Shown in pieces: positions 15,781-24,009 of a stretch of 64,000 nt of DNA. The notes beneath the pieces were generated by a model that did no database searches, had not been told where the DNA came from, and saw only the letters and a program-made list of their open reading frames with translations. Positions within the stretch are counted from its first letter, which is position 1; every line of letters starts with the position of its first letter. Location: positions 186,001 to 250,000 of the forward strand of contig NZ_FOKA01000002.1 of the NCBI RefSeq assembly GCF_900111925.1, read 5' to 3'. Both the position numbers and the translations under genes were made by a program. This DNA is from Cellulomonas marina. Its GTDB lineage: Bacteria; Actinomycetota; Actinomycetes; Actinomycetales; Cellulomonadaceae.

Positions 15781-16749
15781 ATGGCCAGCACCCGGACGCC
15801 GGCGGTCGAGCTCGAGGTCGGCGGGCGCACGGTCCGTCTGTCCAGCCCGGACCGCGTGATGTTCCCCGCGACGGGCGCGACGAAGCTCGACCTCGCGCGG
15901 TACTACCTCGCGGTGGGCGACGGCATCGTCGCCGCGCTGCGGGAGCGCCCCTGCATGCTGCACGGCTTCCCGGACGGGTTGGCGGGGGAGAAGGTCCACC
16001 AGAAGCGCCTCCCCGCCGGCGCGCCGCCGTGGATGGAGACGGTCGAGGTCTTCTTCCCGCGGTACCGCCGCACCGCCGACGAGCTGTGCGTCACCGAGCT
16101 CGCGCACGTGCTGTGGGCCGTGCAGATGTCGACGGTGGAGTTCCACCCCTGGAACAGCCGCCGCGCGGACACCGAGAGCCCGGACGAGTGGCGGATCGAC
16201 CTCGACCCCATGCCGGACTGCCCCTTCGACCGCGTGCAGCGGGTGGCGGGGGTCGTCCACGAGGTGCTCGACGACCTCGGGGCGGTCGGTTGGCCCAAGA
16301 CGTCGGGCGGCAACGGGCTGCACGTCTACGTGCGCGTCCGCCCCGATCACGGGTTCGCCGACGTGCGCCGGGCGGCCCTCGCCTTCGCGCGCGAGGTCGA
16401 GCGGCGGGCGCCCGACGACGTGACGACGACGTGGTGGCGCAAGGACCGCGACCCGGCGCTCGTGTTCGTCGACTACAACCAGAACGCGCGCGACCACACG
16501 ATCGCCTCCGCGTACTCCGTGCGCGGCACGCCCACCGCGACGGTGTCCACGCCCCTGCGGTGGGACGAGGTCGACGACGTCGACCCCCGGGACTGCACCA
16601 TCGCGACCGTCCCTGCGCGCTACGCCGCCCTCGGCGACCTGCACGCCGGCAGGGACGACGCCGTCTTCGACCTCGCGCCCCTGCTCGCGTGGGCCGAGCG
16701 CGACGAGGCGGCCGGGGCGCCGGAGCCGCCGGCACCGGACGTCGCCTGA
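15781..16749 (+). CDS. LigD-type polymerase domain protein (primase-polymerase)
   Basis: A 322-residue stand-alone LigD Pol domain (archaeo-eukaryotic primase superfamily) that adds rNTPs or dNTPs during NHEJ-type end repair. Key features are RVMFPATGATKLDLARYY at the start, the catalytic RIDLDPMP with D140 and D142, GGNGLHVYVRV, and RDHTIASAYSVRGTPTATVS near the end. The length matches single-domain PolDom proteins. No ligase, nuclease or ku gene is next to it in this window. The ATG at 15781 is the natural start. It is convergent with the GT1 gene. Confidence 0.9.
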   Translation: MASTRTPAVELEVGGRTVRLSSPDRVMFPATGATKLDLARYYLAVGDGIVAALRERPCMLHGFPDGLAGEKVHQKRLPAGAPPWMETVEVFFPRYRRTADELCVTELAHVLWAVQMSTVEFHPWNSRRADTESPDEWRIDLDPMPDCPFDRVQRVAGVVHEVLDDLGAVGWPKTSGGNGLHVYVRVRPDHGFADVRRAALAFAREVERRAPDDVTTTWWRKDRDPALVFVDYNQNARDHTIASAYSVRGTPTATVSTPLRWDEVDDVDPRDCTIATVPARYAALGDLHAGRDDAVFDLAPLLAWAERDEAAGAPEPPAPDVA

Positions 16750-16777
16750 GCCGGCGCCTGAGCCGGTGCCGCCGCCG

Positions 16778-18031
16778 TCAGAGCGCGGTCAGCACGTCCA
16801 GCGCGGCGGCCAGCCCGTCCTCCTGCCGGACGAGCCGTCCGACCTCCGCGGCCGCCTCGCGTCGGCCGAGCGCATCGGCGACCGCGGGCAGGAGCGTCGC
16901 CGCCGACAGCCGACGCAGCGGCACGGGCGCCGCGGCGATACCGCGCCGGTGCAGCCGCGCCGCCCAGAAGGGCTGGTCCGCCGTGACGGGCACGACCACC
17001 GAGGGCACGCCGGCCCGGGCGACGGCGTGCGTGGTGCCCGCCCCGCCGTGGTGGACGACGAGCGCGGCCCCCGGCAGCACGCTCCCGAAGGGCGCGGCCG
17101 GCACCGCCAGCACGTCGGGCCCGCGGAGGTCGTCGGGCAGCGCGAGGCCGCCCCACCCGGTGAGCAGCAGCGTGCGCAGCCCGTGGGCGCGGGCGGCGGT
17201 GATGACGCCGCGCGCCCGGTGCTCGGCACGGTCGCGGGCACGGTCGCGGGCACGGTCGCGGGCGCGCTGCTCGCCCCTCCGCCCGGCGGCGCCCGCCGCC
17301 ATGGAGCCGAACGACGCGACGAGGTGCCGCCCGCCCGCGACGAAGGCCGCCACCGCCGGGTCGACGTCGGCGGGCGTGTCGTCGTGCCAGTGCCCCGTGA
17401 GGTGGACGCGCGCCGGCCAGTCCCGCGGCCGCGGCACGAGCTGCGGGCTGACGGCCATGAGCGTCGCCCGGGACGGCGTGCGCCGGGCCGGTCGGCTACC
17501 CGTCGGGAGCTGCGCCGCCGCTCGCGCCACCTCGGCGTCGAAGACCCGGGCCGCAGCACGCGGCACCGCGTAGGTCGCCCGGTTCCAGCGTCCGAGCTCG
17601 CGGGTCGCGGTCGGGCCCCCGGCGGCGGGCAGCTCGGCCGACGGCGTCGCGACCGGCGCGAGCTCCACCAGCACGCGCGGGACGCCCAGCGCGTCGGCCG
17701 CCAGGGGCGCGGTGAGCACGAGGGCGTGATGCACGACGACGTCGGGCGCGAACGCCACCGTCTCGCGTACGGCGGCGGACAGCATCCCCGCCATCGCCGG
17801 CCGCACCTCGTCGCGCAGGTGCCGGGCGAGCGCCCACGGCGTGGCACCGGGCGCGGGCAGCACCCGCCGCGCGTCGAGGTCGAAGCGCACGACGTCCAGC
17901 CCGTCCGGCACGTCGGCACCGGTGGGCACCGCGAGCCGCACCTCGTGCGCGCGTGAGGCCACGTACCGAGCGAGGGCGACGAACGGCTCCACGTCGCCGC
18001 GCGTCCCGGCTGTCAGCAGCATCATGCGCAC
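16778..18031 (-). CDS. GT1-family (UGT-like) glycosyltransferase
   Basis: A 417-residue glycosyltransferase. The N-terminus MMLLTAGTRGDVEPFVALA is the typical acceptor-domain start of sterol/macrolide/carotenoid glucosyltransferases. VVHHGGAGTTHAVARAGVPS followed by VVVPVTADQPFWAARL is the C-terminal donor-binding signature. A 12-bp triplication (17227-17262) inserts a repeated RARD motif in the linker between the two domains. The GTG at 18031 is 6 nt from a CACACT box; ATGs at 18025 and 18022 are alternatives. It is divergent from the UbiA/CrtI carotenoid pair, so glycosylation of a carotenoid is an attractive guess. Confidence 0.85.
   Translation of the reverse strand: MRMMLLTAGTRGDVEPFVALARYVASRAHEVRLAVPTGADVPDGLDVVRFDLDARRVLPAPGATPWALARHLRDEVRPAMAGMLSAAVRETVAFAPDVVVHHALVLTAPLAADALGVPRVLVELAPVATPSAELPAAGGPTATRELGRWNRATYAVPRAAARVFDAEVARAAAQLPTGSRPARRTPSRATLMAVSPQLVPRPRDWPARVHLTGHWHDDTPADVDPAVAAFVAGGRHLVASFGSMAAGAAGRRGEQRARDRARDRARDRAEHRARGVITAARAHGLRTLLLTGWGGLALPDDLRGPDVLAVPAAPFGSVLPGAALVVHHGGAGTTHAVARAGVPSVVVPVTADQPFWAARLHRRGIAAAPVPLRRLSAATLLPAVADALGRREAAAEVGRLVRQEDGLAAALDVLTAL
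17227..17262. repeat. 12-bp tandem triplication in the GT1 gene
   Basis: CACGGTCGCGGG repeated three times without mismatch. It is in frame and encodes the repeated RARD segment of the glycosyltransferase linker. Confidence 0.9.
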
Positions 18032-18049
18032 GCGCCCAGTGTGCGCTGA

Positions 18050-18100
18050 GGGGACCGGGTCCCCGTGCGCTGGCGGCGCGCTCCGCGCCGCGGCTATGTT
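18050..18100. promoter_or_regulatory. Divergent promoter region with two palindromes
   Basis: GGGGACCGGGTCCCC (18050-18064, 7-bp arms) is bracketed by direct repeats GTGCGCTG (18041-18048 and 18065-18072). A second perfect repeat follows (GCGGCGCG 18073-18080, CGCGCCGC 18084-18091), then a plus-strand TATGTT -10-like box (18095-18100). This lies between the GT1 gene and the UbiA gene and could control both. The UbiA message would then have a ~190-nt leader. Confidence 0.4.
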
Positions 18101-18295
18101 CGCCGTGCCCGCGGGGCCCCGACGGGTCGCTCACCTGCGGCGGGGGTCCGGCGGACCCCGTGACGACGACGATCTCGAGGAGCCACGGCATGCGACCGCG
18201 TCGTACGTGCCCCGTTCCCTCGTGCGGCGGGCACGGCGATCGCTGAGCGGGCCGGGCGCACCGCGGGCGCCACCGCCCGCGGGCCCGGGGCGGTC

Positions 18296-19135
18296 GTGGC
18301 CCGGCTGGTGCACATCTCGCGGCCGGTCCTCTGGATCAACACGATCGGCAGCGGCGTCGTCGGGATGTGGCTGACAGGCACGTTCCTGGACCTGCGGGCC
18401 GTGCCGGTGCTGCTGTGGCTCGCCCTGCCGTTCAACCTGCTCATCTACGGCGTCAACGACGTGTACGACCAGGAGACGGACGCGGCCAACCCGCGCAAGG
18501 GGTCGCTGGAGGGCGCGCGGATCGAGCCCTCGGAGGTGCGGCTCATCGCCTGGGGCGTGGCCGCGACGAACCTGCCGTTCCTCGCCTGGTTCGTGCTCGC
18601 GCTGCCCTGGCAGGCCACCGCGGTCGCCCTGCTCTACGCCGGCGTCTTCGTCTACTACTCCGCCGAGCCGCTGCGCTTCAAGGCCCGGCCGTTCCTCGAC
18701 TCCCTCAGCAACGCGGCGTACGCCCTGCCGCTGGTCCTCGTCCCGGCGGCGCTCGACGAGACGCCCGTCTGGCCCGCGGCGCTCGGCCTCATGGCCTGGA
18801 GCGTGGCGAAGCACCCGTTCGACGCCGTGCAGGACATCGTCGAGGACCGTGAGGCCGGCATCACGACGACCGCGGTGCGCCTCGGCCCCCGCGGCACCGC
18901 GCTGTGGAGCGGCGCGTGGTGGACGCTGTCGTCGGTCCTGTTCGCCCTCGTCAGCGTGCCCGTGGCGGTGGTGAACCTCCTCATCGCCGGCACCCTCGTC
19001 GTGCGGCTGCTGCGGGACCCCACGCCCGCGACGGGGCACCGCCTGTACCCGGCGTCGGTGGCGTTCCCCTACGTCGCGGGGGCGTTCGCCGGCGTGCTGC
19101 TCACCGTCGCGATCTTCCTCGGGCGCTGGCCGTGA
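18296..19135 (+). CDS. UbiA-family prenyltransferase, lycopene-elongase-like
   Basis: A 279-residue integral membrane prenyltransferase with ~8 hydrophobic segments. The first Asp-rich motif is NDVYDQETDAANPRKG (residues ~54-69) and the second is DAVQDIVEDREAGI. These motifs, with SAEPLRFKARPFLDSLSN, resemble haloarchaeal and actinobacterial lycopene elongases that add C5 units to make C50 carotenoids. The GTG start is the first in frame. Its stop overlaps the GTG of the CrtI-type gene, which strengthens a carotenoid role. A menaquinone or haem prenyltransferase is less likely from context. Confidence 0.82.
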   Translation: MARLVHISRPVLWINTIGSGVVGMWLTGTFLDLRAVPVLLWLALPFNLLIYGVNDVYDQETDAANPRKGSLEGARIEPSEVRLIAWGVAATNLPFLAWFVLALPWQATAVALLYAGVFVYYSAEPLRFKARPFLDSLSNAAYALPLVLVPAALDETPVWPAALGLMAWSVAKHPFDAVQDIVEDREAGITTTAVRLGPRGTALWSGAWWTLSSVLFALVSVPVAVVNLLIAGTLVVRLLRDPTPATGHRLYPASVAFPYVAGAFAGVLLTVAIFLGRWP

Positions 19136-20565
19136 GCCGCGTCGTCGTCCTCGGCGGCGGGCTGGGCGGGCTCGCCGCCGCCGCCCTGCTGGGCCGGGCC
19201 GGCCACCGGGTCACGCTGCTCGAGGCCTCCGACGCGCTGGGCGGCAAGAGCCGCCGCCTCCAGCTGGGCGGCGCCCGCGTCGACACCGGCCCGTCGCTGG
19301 TGACGTTCCCCGCGGTGTGGGACGAGCTGCTGCGCCGGCTCGACGACGGCCACGGGTCCGCCGAGCGCGTCGGCGGGCTGGACCTCGTCCGCATGCCGGA
19401 GGTCGGCCGGTACCACCACCGGGGCGACGTGACGGACCTGCCCGTCGCACCCGACCACCCCTGGTACCCCGCGTGGCGCCGGTTCAGCGACCTGCACTCC
19501 CCGCTGGCCGATGACGTGTCGGCGCTCCTGCTCGCCGACCCGCTCGACCGGGCGTCGCTGCCGGCCCTGCGGCGCCTGCTCGACGTGTACGGCCGGCGCC
19601 TGACGACGGCCGCCTACCTCGACGGCCTGCCGTGGCTGCCCGCCGGGCTCCGCGACGTCCTCGCCATCCACACGCTCAACGCCGGCGTCTCCCCGGCCCG
19701 CACGCCCGCCCTCTACGCGAGCATGCCCGCGATCATGGCCGCGACGGGGGTCTGGGTGCCCCGCGGCGGGGTGCACGAGGTGGTGCTGGCGCTCGCGCGC
19801 CTGGCCGAGGCCGCCGGCGTGGAGGTCCGCCTGGGCGAGCCCGTCACCCGCGTCGAGCGCGGGCTGGTCACCACGGTGACGGCGCGGCACCGGGCCGACC
19901 TCGTCGTCAGCGGCCTCGACGCCGACCGGCTGGCGACGCTCACGGCCGGGGGGCCGCCGCTCGCCGTCCTCCGGCGCCCGCGGCGACGCCGTCGCCCGCT
20001 CTCGTGCTCCGCGGTCGCCGTCTACGGCGCGCTCCGCGAGGAGCTGCCGGCCGGGCTGCCCGCGCACAGCGTCGTCCTGCCCACGCGGCCGGAGGCGCTG
20101 TACCGCAGCCTCGAGGCGGGCGACGAGCCGGCCGACACCATGGTGTTCGTCAACCACTACCGCGCCGGCCAGGTGTACCCGAACCGGCGCAGCACCCTCG
20201 GCGTCCTGCTGACCGCGCCGGCCGACGGGGGCCGGTACACGATCGAGCACCCCTTCGTGCGCCGCGAGGTGGACCGGGTGTCCGCCGCCCTGGGGCTGTC
20301 GACCCCCCTCACCGACCACCTCGAGGACGCCGTCGTCCTCGACCCGCAGCACTACGGCGCCGCCGGCGAGCCCCACGGCGCGCTGTACGGCGCCGCGCGC
20401 CCGCCGTGGCAGAGCGGACCGTTCCACCGCCCCGCCTACCGCGACCCCCTGCGCCCCTGGCTCTGGCGCGTCGGCGCCTCGGTGCACCCGGGCGGCGGCA
20501 TCCCGGCCGTCCTCGGCGGCGCGATGATCGCGGTCCGACGCCTGCTCCGCTCGGCCCCCGCCTGA
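19132..20565 (+). CDS. CrtI/CrtD-type carotenoid desaturase
   Basis: A 477-residue FAD-dependent oxidoreductase. The N-terminal dinucleotide motif VVVLGGGLGGLAAAALLGRAG and LLEASDALGGKSR, and the C-terminal WRVGASVHPGGGIPAVLGGAMI (the family's flavin-contacting end), place it in the phytoene desaturase family. It could be a phytoene desaturase or a 3,4-desaturase acting after the elongase. The basic run RRPRRRRRP near residue 285 is unusual. Translation is coupled to the UbiA gene (GTGA overlap). crtE, crtB and cyclases are not in the window. Confidence 0.88.
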   Translation: MSRVVVLGGGLGGLAAAALLGRAGHRVTLLEASDALGGKSRRLQLGGARVDTGPSLVTFPAVWDELLRRLDDGHGSAERVGGLDLVRMPEVGRYHHRGDVTDLPVAPDHPWYPAWRRFSDLHSPLADDVSALLLADPLDRASLPALRRLLDVYGRRLTTAAYLDGLPWLPAGLRDVLAIHTLNAGVSPARTPALYASMPAIMAATGVWVPRGGVHEVVLALARLAEAAGVEVRLGEPVTRVERGLVTTVTARHRADLVVSGLDADRLATLTAGGPPLAVLRRPRRRRRPLSCSAVAVYGALREELPAGLPAHSVVLPTRPEALYRSLEAGDEPADTMVFVNHYRAGQVYPNRRSTLGVLLTAPADGGRYTIEHPFVRREVDRVSAALGLSTPLTDHLEDAVVLDPQHYGAAGEPHGALYGAARPPWQSGPFHRPAYRDPLRPWLWRVGASVHPGGGIPAVLGGAMIAVRRLLRSAPA

Positions 20566-20678
20566 GCCGCCCTCCCACGTCGGCAGCCCGTGCCCTCGAC
20601 ACGTCCCCCGTCACCCGGCACGCTGGGGACCGCACCGCGACAGCGGCCGCCTCCTGCAGACCGACGAGAGGCCTCACC

Positions 20679-20951
20679 ATGACGAGCACGGAAGCAGCCA
20701 CGATCGTGTCGGGGGTGCCGTACGGCATCACCGTCGTCGGAGGACGGGCGCCCACCGCGCTGACCGACTTCGTCGGCCCCGTGAGCATCGAGGTGAGGGG
20801 TGCGACGGGGAGCCACGAGGTGCACGGCACCGGGGTCGCCCACGACGGCGGCGTGGTCCGGCTCTACCAGAAGGACCACGCCGGCACCGGCAAGGACGTC
20901 CGGGTCTGGAGCATCTCGTCCGGTGCCGACGGCTTCGTCGCCGTCGGCTGA
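20679..20951 (+). CDS. Small conserved-looking hypothetical protein, 90 aa
   Basis: ATG-initiated, 90 residues, acidic/neutral and probably soluble (SGVPYGITVVGG, GPVSIEVRGATGSHEVHG, VVRLYQKDHAGTGKDVRVW). It reads like a short all-beta domain. There is no signal peptide or known motif. Weak Shine-Dalgarno (GAGAGG) 8 nt before the ATG. It stands alone, ending before the tRNA terminator. Function unknown. Confidence 0.6.
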   Translation: MTSTEAATIVSGVPYGITVVGGRAPTALTDFVGPVSIEVRGATGSHEVHGTGVAHDGGVVRLYQKDHAGTGKDVRVWSISSGADGFVAVG

Positions 20952-20990
20952 GACGGGGAGGGACGTCACGTCCCGTTCCCGCAGCGACCG

Positions 20991-21044
20991 GCACGACGAC
21001 GCAGGCCCGACCGGAGCGATCCGGTCGGGCCTGCGTCGTCGTGC
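20991..21044. terminator. 24-bp perfect hairpin, tRNA operon terminator
   Basis: Perfect 24-bp inverted repeat (20991-21014 and 21021-21044) with a 6-nt loop AGCGAT. It lies a few bases past the 3' end of tRNA-Val on the minus strand and also follows the plus-strand small gene, so it can terminate both. Confidence 0.85.
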
Positions 21045-21050
21045 GGGTGG

Positions 21051-21122
21051 TGGGCGATACTGGGATCGAACCAGTGACCTCTTCCGTGTCAGGGAAGCGC
21101 GCTACCGCTGCGCCAATCGCCC
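21051..21122 (-). tRNA. tRNA-Val (GAC)
   Basis: 72 nt, acceptor stem GGGCGAT/ATCGCCC, anticodon loop CTGACAC within a 5-bp stem (CTTCC/GGAAG), TTCGATC T-loop. Discriminator A; the following CCA is encoded (21050-21048), unlike the two neighbouring tRNA genes. Last gene of a three-tRNA transcript. Confidence 0.95.
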
Positions 21123-21146
21123 GGGGGTGGTCCTCGTCGTGCTGCG

Positions 21147-21217
21147 AGGTGGAGACGGGATTCGAACCCGTGTAAACGGCTTTGCAGGCCGGTGCCTCGC
21201 CTCTCGGCCACTCCACC
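21147..21217 (-). tRNA. tRNA-Cys (GCA)
   Basis: 71 nt, acceptor GGTGGAG/CTCCACC, anticodon GCA in the loop CTGCAAA, TTCGAAT T-loop, and U73, the expected tRNA-Cys discriminator. No encoded CCA. Middle gene of the tRNA operon. Confidence 0.95.
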
Positions 21218-21268
21218 CTGAGACCGCAGTCCACAGCGACCCGCAGGGGTCGATGGGGAGAGCCTCCG

Positions 21269-21340
21269 AGCGGACGACGGGATTCGAACCCGCGACCCTC
21301 ACCTTGGCAAGGTGATGCTCTACCACTGAGCCACGTCCGC
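21269..21340 (-). tRNA. tRNA-Gly (GCC)
   Basis: 72 nt, acceptor GCGGACG/CGTCCGC, anticodon GCC in loop TTGCCAA flanked by a TCACC/GGTGA stem, U73, no encoded CCA. First gene of the Gly-Cys-Val operon. Confidence 0.95.
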
Positions 21341-21385
21341 ACAGCACGTCCGCCGGTCTTCACCGGCTTGCCGTGTGCGGGGATG

Positions 21386-21415
21386 ACTCTAACCGCATCG
21401 CGGGGTGGAGTCCAA
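21386..21415 (-). promoter_or_regulatory. Promoter of the tRNA-Gly/Cys/Val operon
   Basis: Minus strand -35-like TTGGAC (21415-21410), 18-nt spacer, -10 TAGAGT (21391-21386). About 40 nt upstream of tRNA-Gly. The same -10 sequence precedes tRNA-Val(CAC) at 24323. Confidence 0.65.
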
Positions 21416-21472
21416 ACCCGCTCCGGGGCGGCCGCCGGCGCCGCCGGGCCACCTGCTCGGTACGGTCGGCGC

Positions 21473-22648
21473 ATGGCCCACGCCCGCGTCGTCCCTGGTG
21501 CCGGCCCCGTCGCGGGCGCGCGGGCCGGCCGGCCGGGGGAGGGGGAGGCGTCCTTCGGCGGCCTCGTCGCCCGGCGTGTCGTGGAGCACGTCGACGTGAC
21601 GGCGCGTCCCGAGGACCTGGTGACCCCGGGGGTCTGGGCTCTCGTCGGGACGTTCGAGGGCGCGGTGCACGCGTGGCGGTTCGACGAGGTCGTCGAGCGG
21701 TCGCCGGCCTCCGGCCCGTCGGCGGCCGCGCCGGGCGTGCGCCTGCCCTGGCGCGGTCCCGGGCCGGACGCGTGGACCTCCTCGCTCGACGAGACCGCGT
21801 ACCGCCACGCCGTCGAGCGGGTGCGCCACCACGTCCGCACGGGCCGGGTCTACCAGGCCAACCTCTGCCGGGTCCTGCGGGCGCCCCTGCCGGCGCCATA
21901 CGAGGGCACCGCACCGGACGCCGCCGCCCTCGCGGGCGTGCTGGCCGCCGGCAACCCCGCCCCCTACGCCGGGTGGGTGCACGTCCCGCGGGCGGCGTGC
22001 GGCCCGGACGACCCCGGCGCCTGGGTCGTGACCGCGTCGCCGGAGCTGTTCCTGCGCGTCGAGGGCGACGGCGTCACCTCCGCGCCCATCAAGGGCACGG
22101 CCGCGACCGCCGCCGGCCTGAGCGACAAGGACCGCGCCGAGAACGTCATGATCACCGACCTCGTCCGCAACGACCTGCAGCGGGTCTGCCGACCAGGGAC
22201 GGTCGCGGTCGACGGCCTCCTGCGCGTCGAGCAGCACCCGGGCCTGGTGCACCTCGTGTCGACGGTGACGGGCCGGCTCGACCCGGCGCTCACGGCCGCC
22301 GGCCGCCTCTGGGGACCGCTGCTGGCGGCGGCCTACCCCCCGGGCTCGGTCTCCGGCGCACCCAAGCGCAGCGCGCTGGACGTCATCGCCGAGCTCGAAC
22401 CCGTGCCGCGCGGCCCGTACTGCGGCGCGGTGGGCTGGGTGCGGGTGGGGGAGGACGGCGCGGTCCGCGCCGAGCTCGCCGTGGGCATCCGGACGTTCTG
22501 GTGGACGCCCGACGACGGCGGCACCCTCCGCTTCGGCACGGGCGCGGGCATCACCTGGGGGAGCGACCCGGCCGCCGAGTGGGCCGAGACCGAGCTCAAG
22601 GCGGCCCGGCTGGTCGCGCTGGCCTCCGGTGCCAGGATGGCCCTGTGA
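21473..22648 (+). CDS. pabB: Aminodeoxychorismate synthase component I
   Basis: A 391-residue chorismate-binding enzyme. The motif PIKGTA (K207) separates PabB from anthranilate synthase, which has PIAGT. DLVRNDLQRVC, PPGSVSGAPKRSALDVI and the C-terminal VGIRTFWW complete the active-site set. It makes 4-amino-4-deoxychorismate for folate; the glutaminase partner PabA is not encoded here. The ATG at 21473 lies 6 nt after a TACGGT -10 box (21461-21466), predicting a leaderless message. The stop overlaps the pabC GTG (GTGA). Confidence 0.93.
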   Translation: MAHARVVPGAGPVAGARAGRPGEGEASFGGLVARRVVEHVDVTARPEDLVTPGVWALVGTFEGAVHAWRFDEVVERSPASGPSAAAPGVRLPWRGPGPDAWTSSLDETAYRHAVERVRHHVRTGRVYQANLCRVLRAPLPAPYEGTAPDAAALAGVLAAGNPAPYAGWVHVPRAACGPDDPGAWVVTASPELFLRVEGDGVTSAPIKGTAATAAGLSDKDRAENVMITDLVRNDLQRVCRPGTVAVDGLLRVEQHPGLVHLVSTVTGRLDPALTAAGRLWGPLLAAAYPPGSVSGAPKRSALDVIAELEPVPRGPYCGAVGWVRVGEDGAVRAELAVGIRTFWWTPDDGGTLRFGTGAGITWGSDPAAEWAETELKAARLVALASGARMAL

Positions 22649-23514
22649 GCGTCGTCGTGTGGTCCGCCGGCCGGCTCGTCGACCCGGCGGCGCCGCTGCT
22701 CACGCCCGTCGACCACGGAGTGACGGTGGGCGACGGCGTGTTCGAGACGTGCGCGGTGCGCCACGGGCAGGTCTTCGCGCTCACGCGGCACCTGCGGCGG
22801 CTCGCGCTCTCGGCGGCGGGCCTCGGCCTGCCCGTGCCCGACGAGGCGGAGGTGCGGGCCGGCGCGGCCGCCGTCCTCGCGGCGGCGCCCGACGCCGGGC
22901 GGCTGCGCATCACCGTGACGGCCGGACCCTCGCCGCTGGGGCCGGCGCGTGCCCCCGACGACGAGATCGCGCCGACGCTGCTCGTCGCCGCCGCCCCTGC
23001 CGGGCACGGCGGGGCCACGACCGCCCGCGCGGTGACCGTCCCGTGGGTGCGCAACGAGCGCAGCTCCATCGCCGGCCTGAAGACCACGTCCTACGCGGAG
23101 CAGGTGGCGATCCTGCGGCACGCGCGGGCCGAGGGCGCCGACGAGGCGCTCGTCGCCAACACGGTGGGCGACCTGTGCGAGGGCGCGGCGTCGAACGTCT
23201 TCGTCGCGCGGGGCGGGGAGGTCCTCACGCCGCCGCTGAGCAGCGGGTGCCTCGCGGGCGTCACGCGCGACCTCGTGCTCGAGTGGTCGGCGGACGCGGG
23301 GCTGCCGGTGCGGGCGGCGGCGCCGGGGGAGCTGCGGTACGACGCGGTGGTCCACGAGGTGCTGACGGGGACGGCGGCGCTGGCGCTGTCGGGGTCGGTC
23401 CGCGGCCTGACGCCGGTCGTGGAGCTCGACGGCACGCCCGTCGAGCCCGGGGACGCCTTCGAGGCCGTGCGCGCGCTGTACGTGCGCCGGTCGGCGGAGG
23501 ACCTGGACCCGTAG
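22645..23514 (+). CDS. pabC: Aminodeoxychorismate lyase (class IV PLP enzyme)
   Basis: A 289-residue fold-type IV PLP enzyme. The catalytic lysine is K146 in SSIAGLKTTSYAEQV, and EGAASNVFVARGG carries the conserved Glu and phosphate-binding region. DHGVTVGDGVFET is the N-terminal signature. Coupling with pabB by a 4-bp overlap makes ADC lyase (4-aminobenzoate formation) far more likely than branched-chain or D-amino-acid transamination. Confidence 0.9.
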   Translation: MSVVVWSAGRLVDPAAPLLTPVDHGVTVGDGVFETCAVRHGQVFALTRHLRRLALSAAGLGLPVPDEAEVRAGAAAVLAAAPDAGRLRITVTAGPSPLGPARAPDDEIAPTLLVAAAPAGHGGATTARAVTVPWVRNERSSIAGLKTTSYAEQVAILRHARAEGADEALVANTVGDLCEGAASNVFVARGGEVLTPPLSSGCLAGVTRDLVLEWSADAGLPVRAAAPGELRYDAVVHEVLTGTAALALSGSVRGLTPVVELDGTPVEPGDAFEAVRALYVRRSAEDLDP

Positions 23515-23580
23515 GCGGCGTCGTGCTGCCGCGCCCGGGGACGCCCGGGCGGGCGGGCGGGAGCGGCCGGGGCGCGTCCG

Positions 23581-24009
23581 TCAGGCGGTGAGCAGCGCCG
23601 CGATGAGGGCGGAGATCTCCGACTCCATGCGCTCGCCCTCGCGGCCGAGCGGGACGAGCCGCTCCGTGGCGTCGAGGAACCGCAGGATGGGCTCCGTGGG
23701 GGCGGCCAGGAGGGCGCTGCCCTCGACGCCGCTGAGCGAGACGAGCGTGAACTCCGGGTCCTCGTCGCGCCAGACCTGGACGTCGCCGTTGCCGGCGGGG
23801 GCCTCGGCGGAGGCGTGGACGCCCTGCGCGAGCAGCTCGCGGCCCAGGAGCCACGTCGACATGGAGGCGGCGCCGGTGAAGACGGCGCGGACGGTGTACG
23901 GGTCGGAGGCGCGGAACGACAGCTCCGTCGCCACCGGCACCACGCTCGCGTCGGACCCGATGAGCTGCATCGCGACCACCTCGACGACGTCGAACGCGGG
24001 GTTCGTCAT
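23581..24009 (-). CDS. SsgA-family sporulation/cell-division regulator
   Basis: A 142-residue SsgA-like protein. Conserved stretches include DPYTVRAVFTG, WLLGRELLAQGVH, GDVQVW, VSLSGVEGSALLAAP and the acidic/hydrophobic C-terminus. In Streptomyces this family (SsgA, SsgB) places FtsZ and controls septation; in non-sporulating relatives the role is unclear. The ATG at 24009 has a perfect AGGAGG 6 nt upstream. A CATGAT -10-like box (24052-24047) would give a ~31-nt leader. Which paralogue it is cannot be said from the sequence alone. Confidence 0.88.
   Translation of the reverse strand: MTNPAFDVVEVVAMQLIGSDASVVPVATELSFRASDPYTVRAVFTGAASMSTWLLGRELLAQGVHASAEAPAGNGDVQVWRDEDPEFTLVSLSGVEGSALLAAPTEPILRFLDATERLVPLGREGERMESEISALIAALLTA

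Noticed and set aside
18105-18295. Coding frame starting GTG 18105 in the UbiA leader
   Set aside because: Its frame is out of phase with UbiA, it is Pro/Arg-rich, and it contains no motif.
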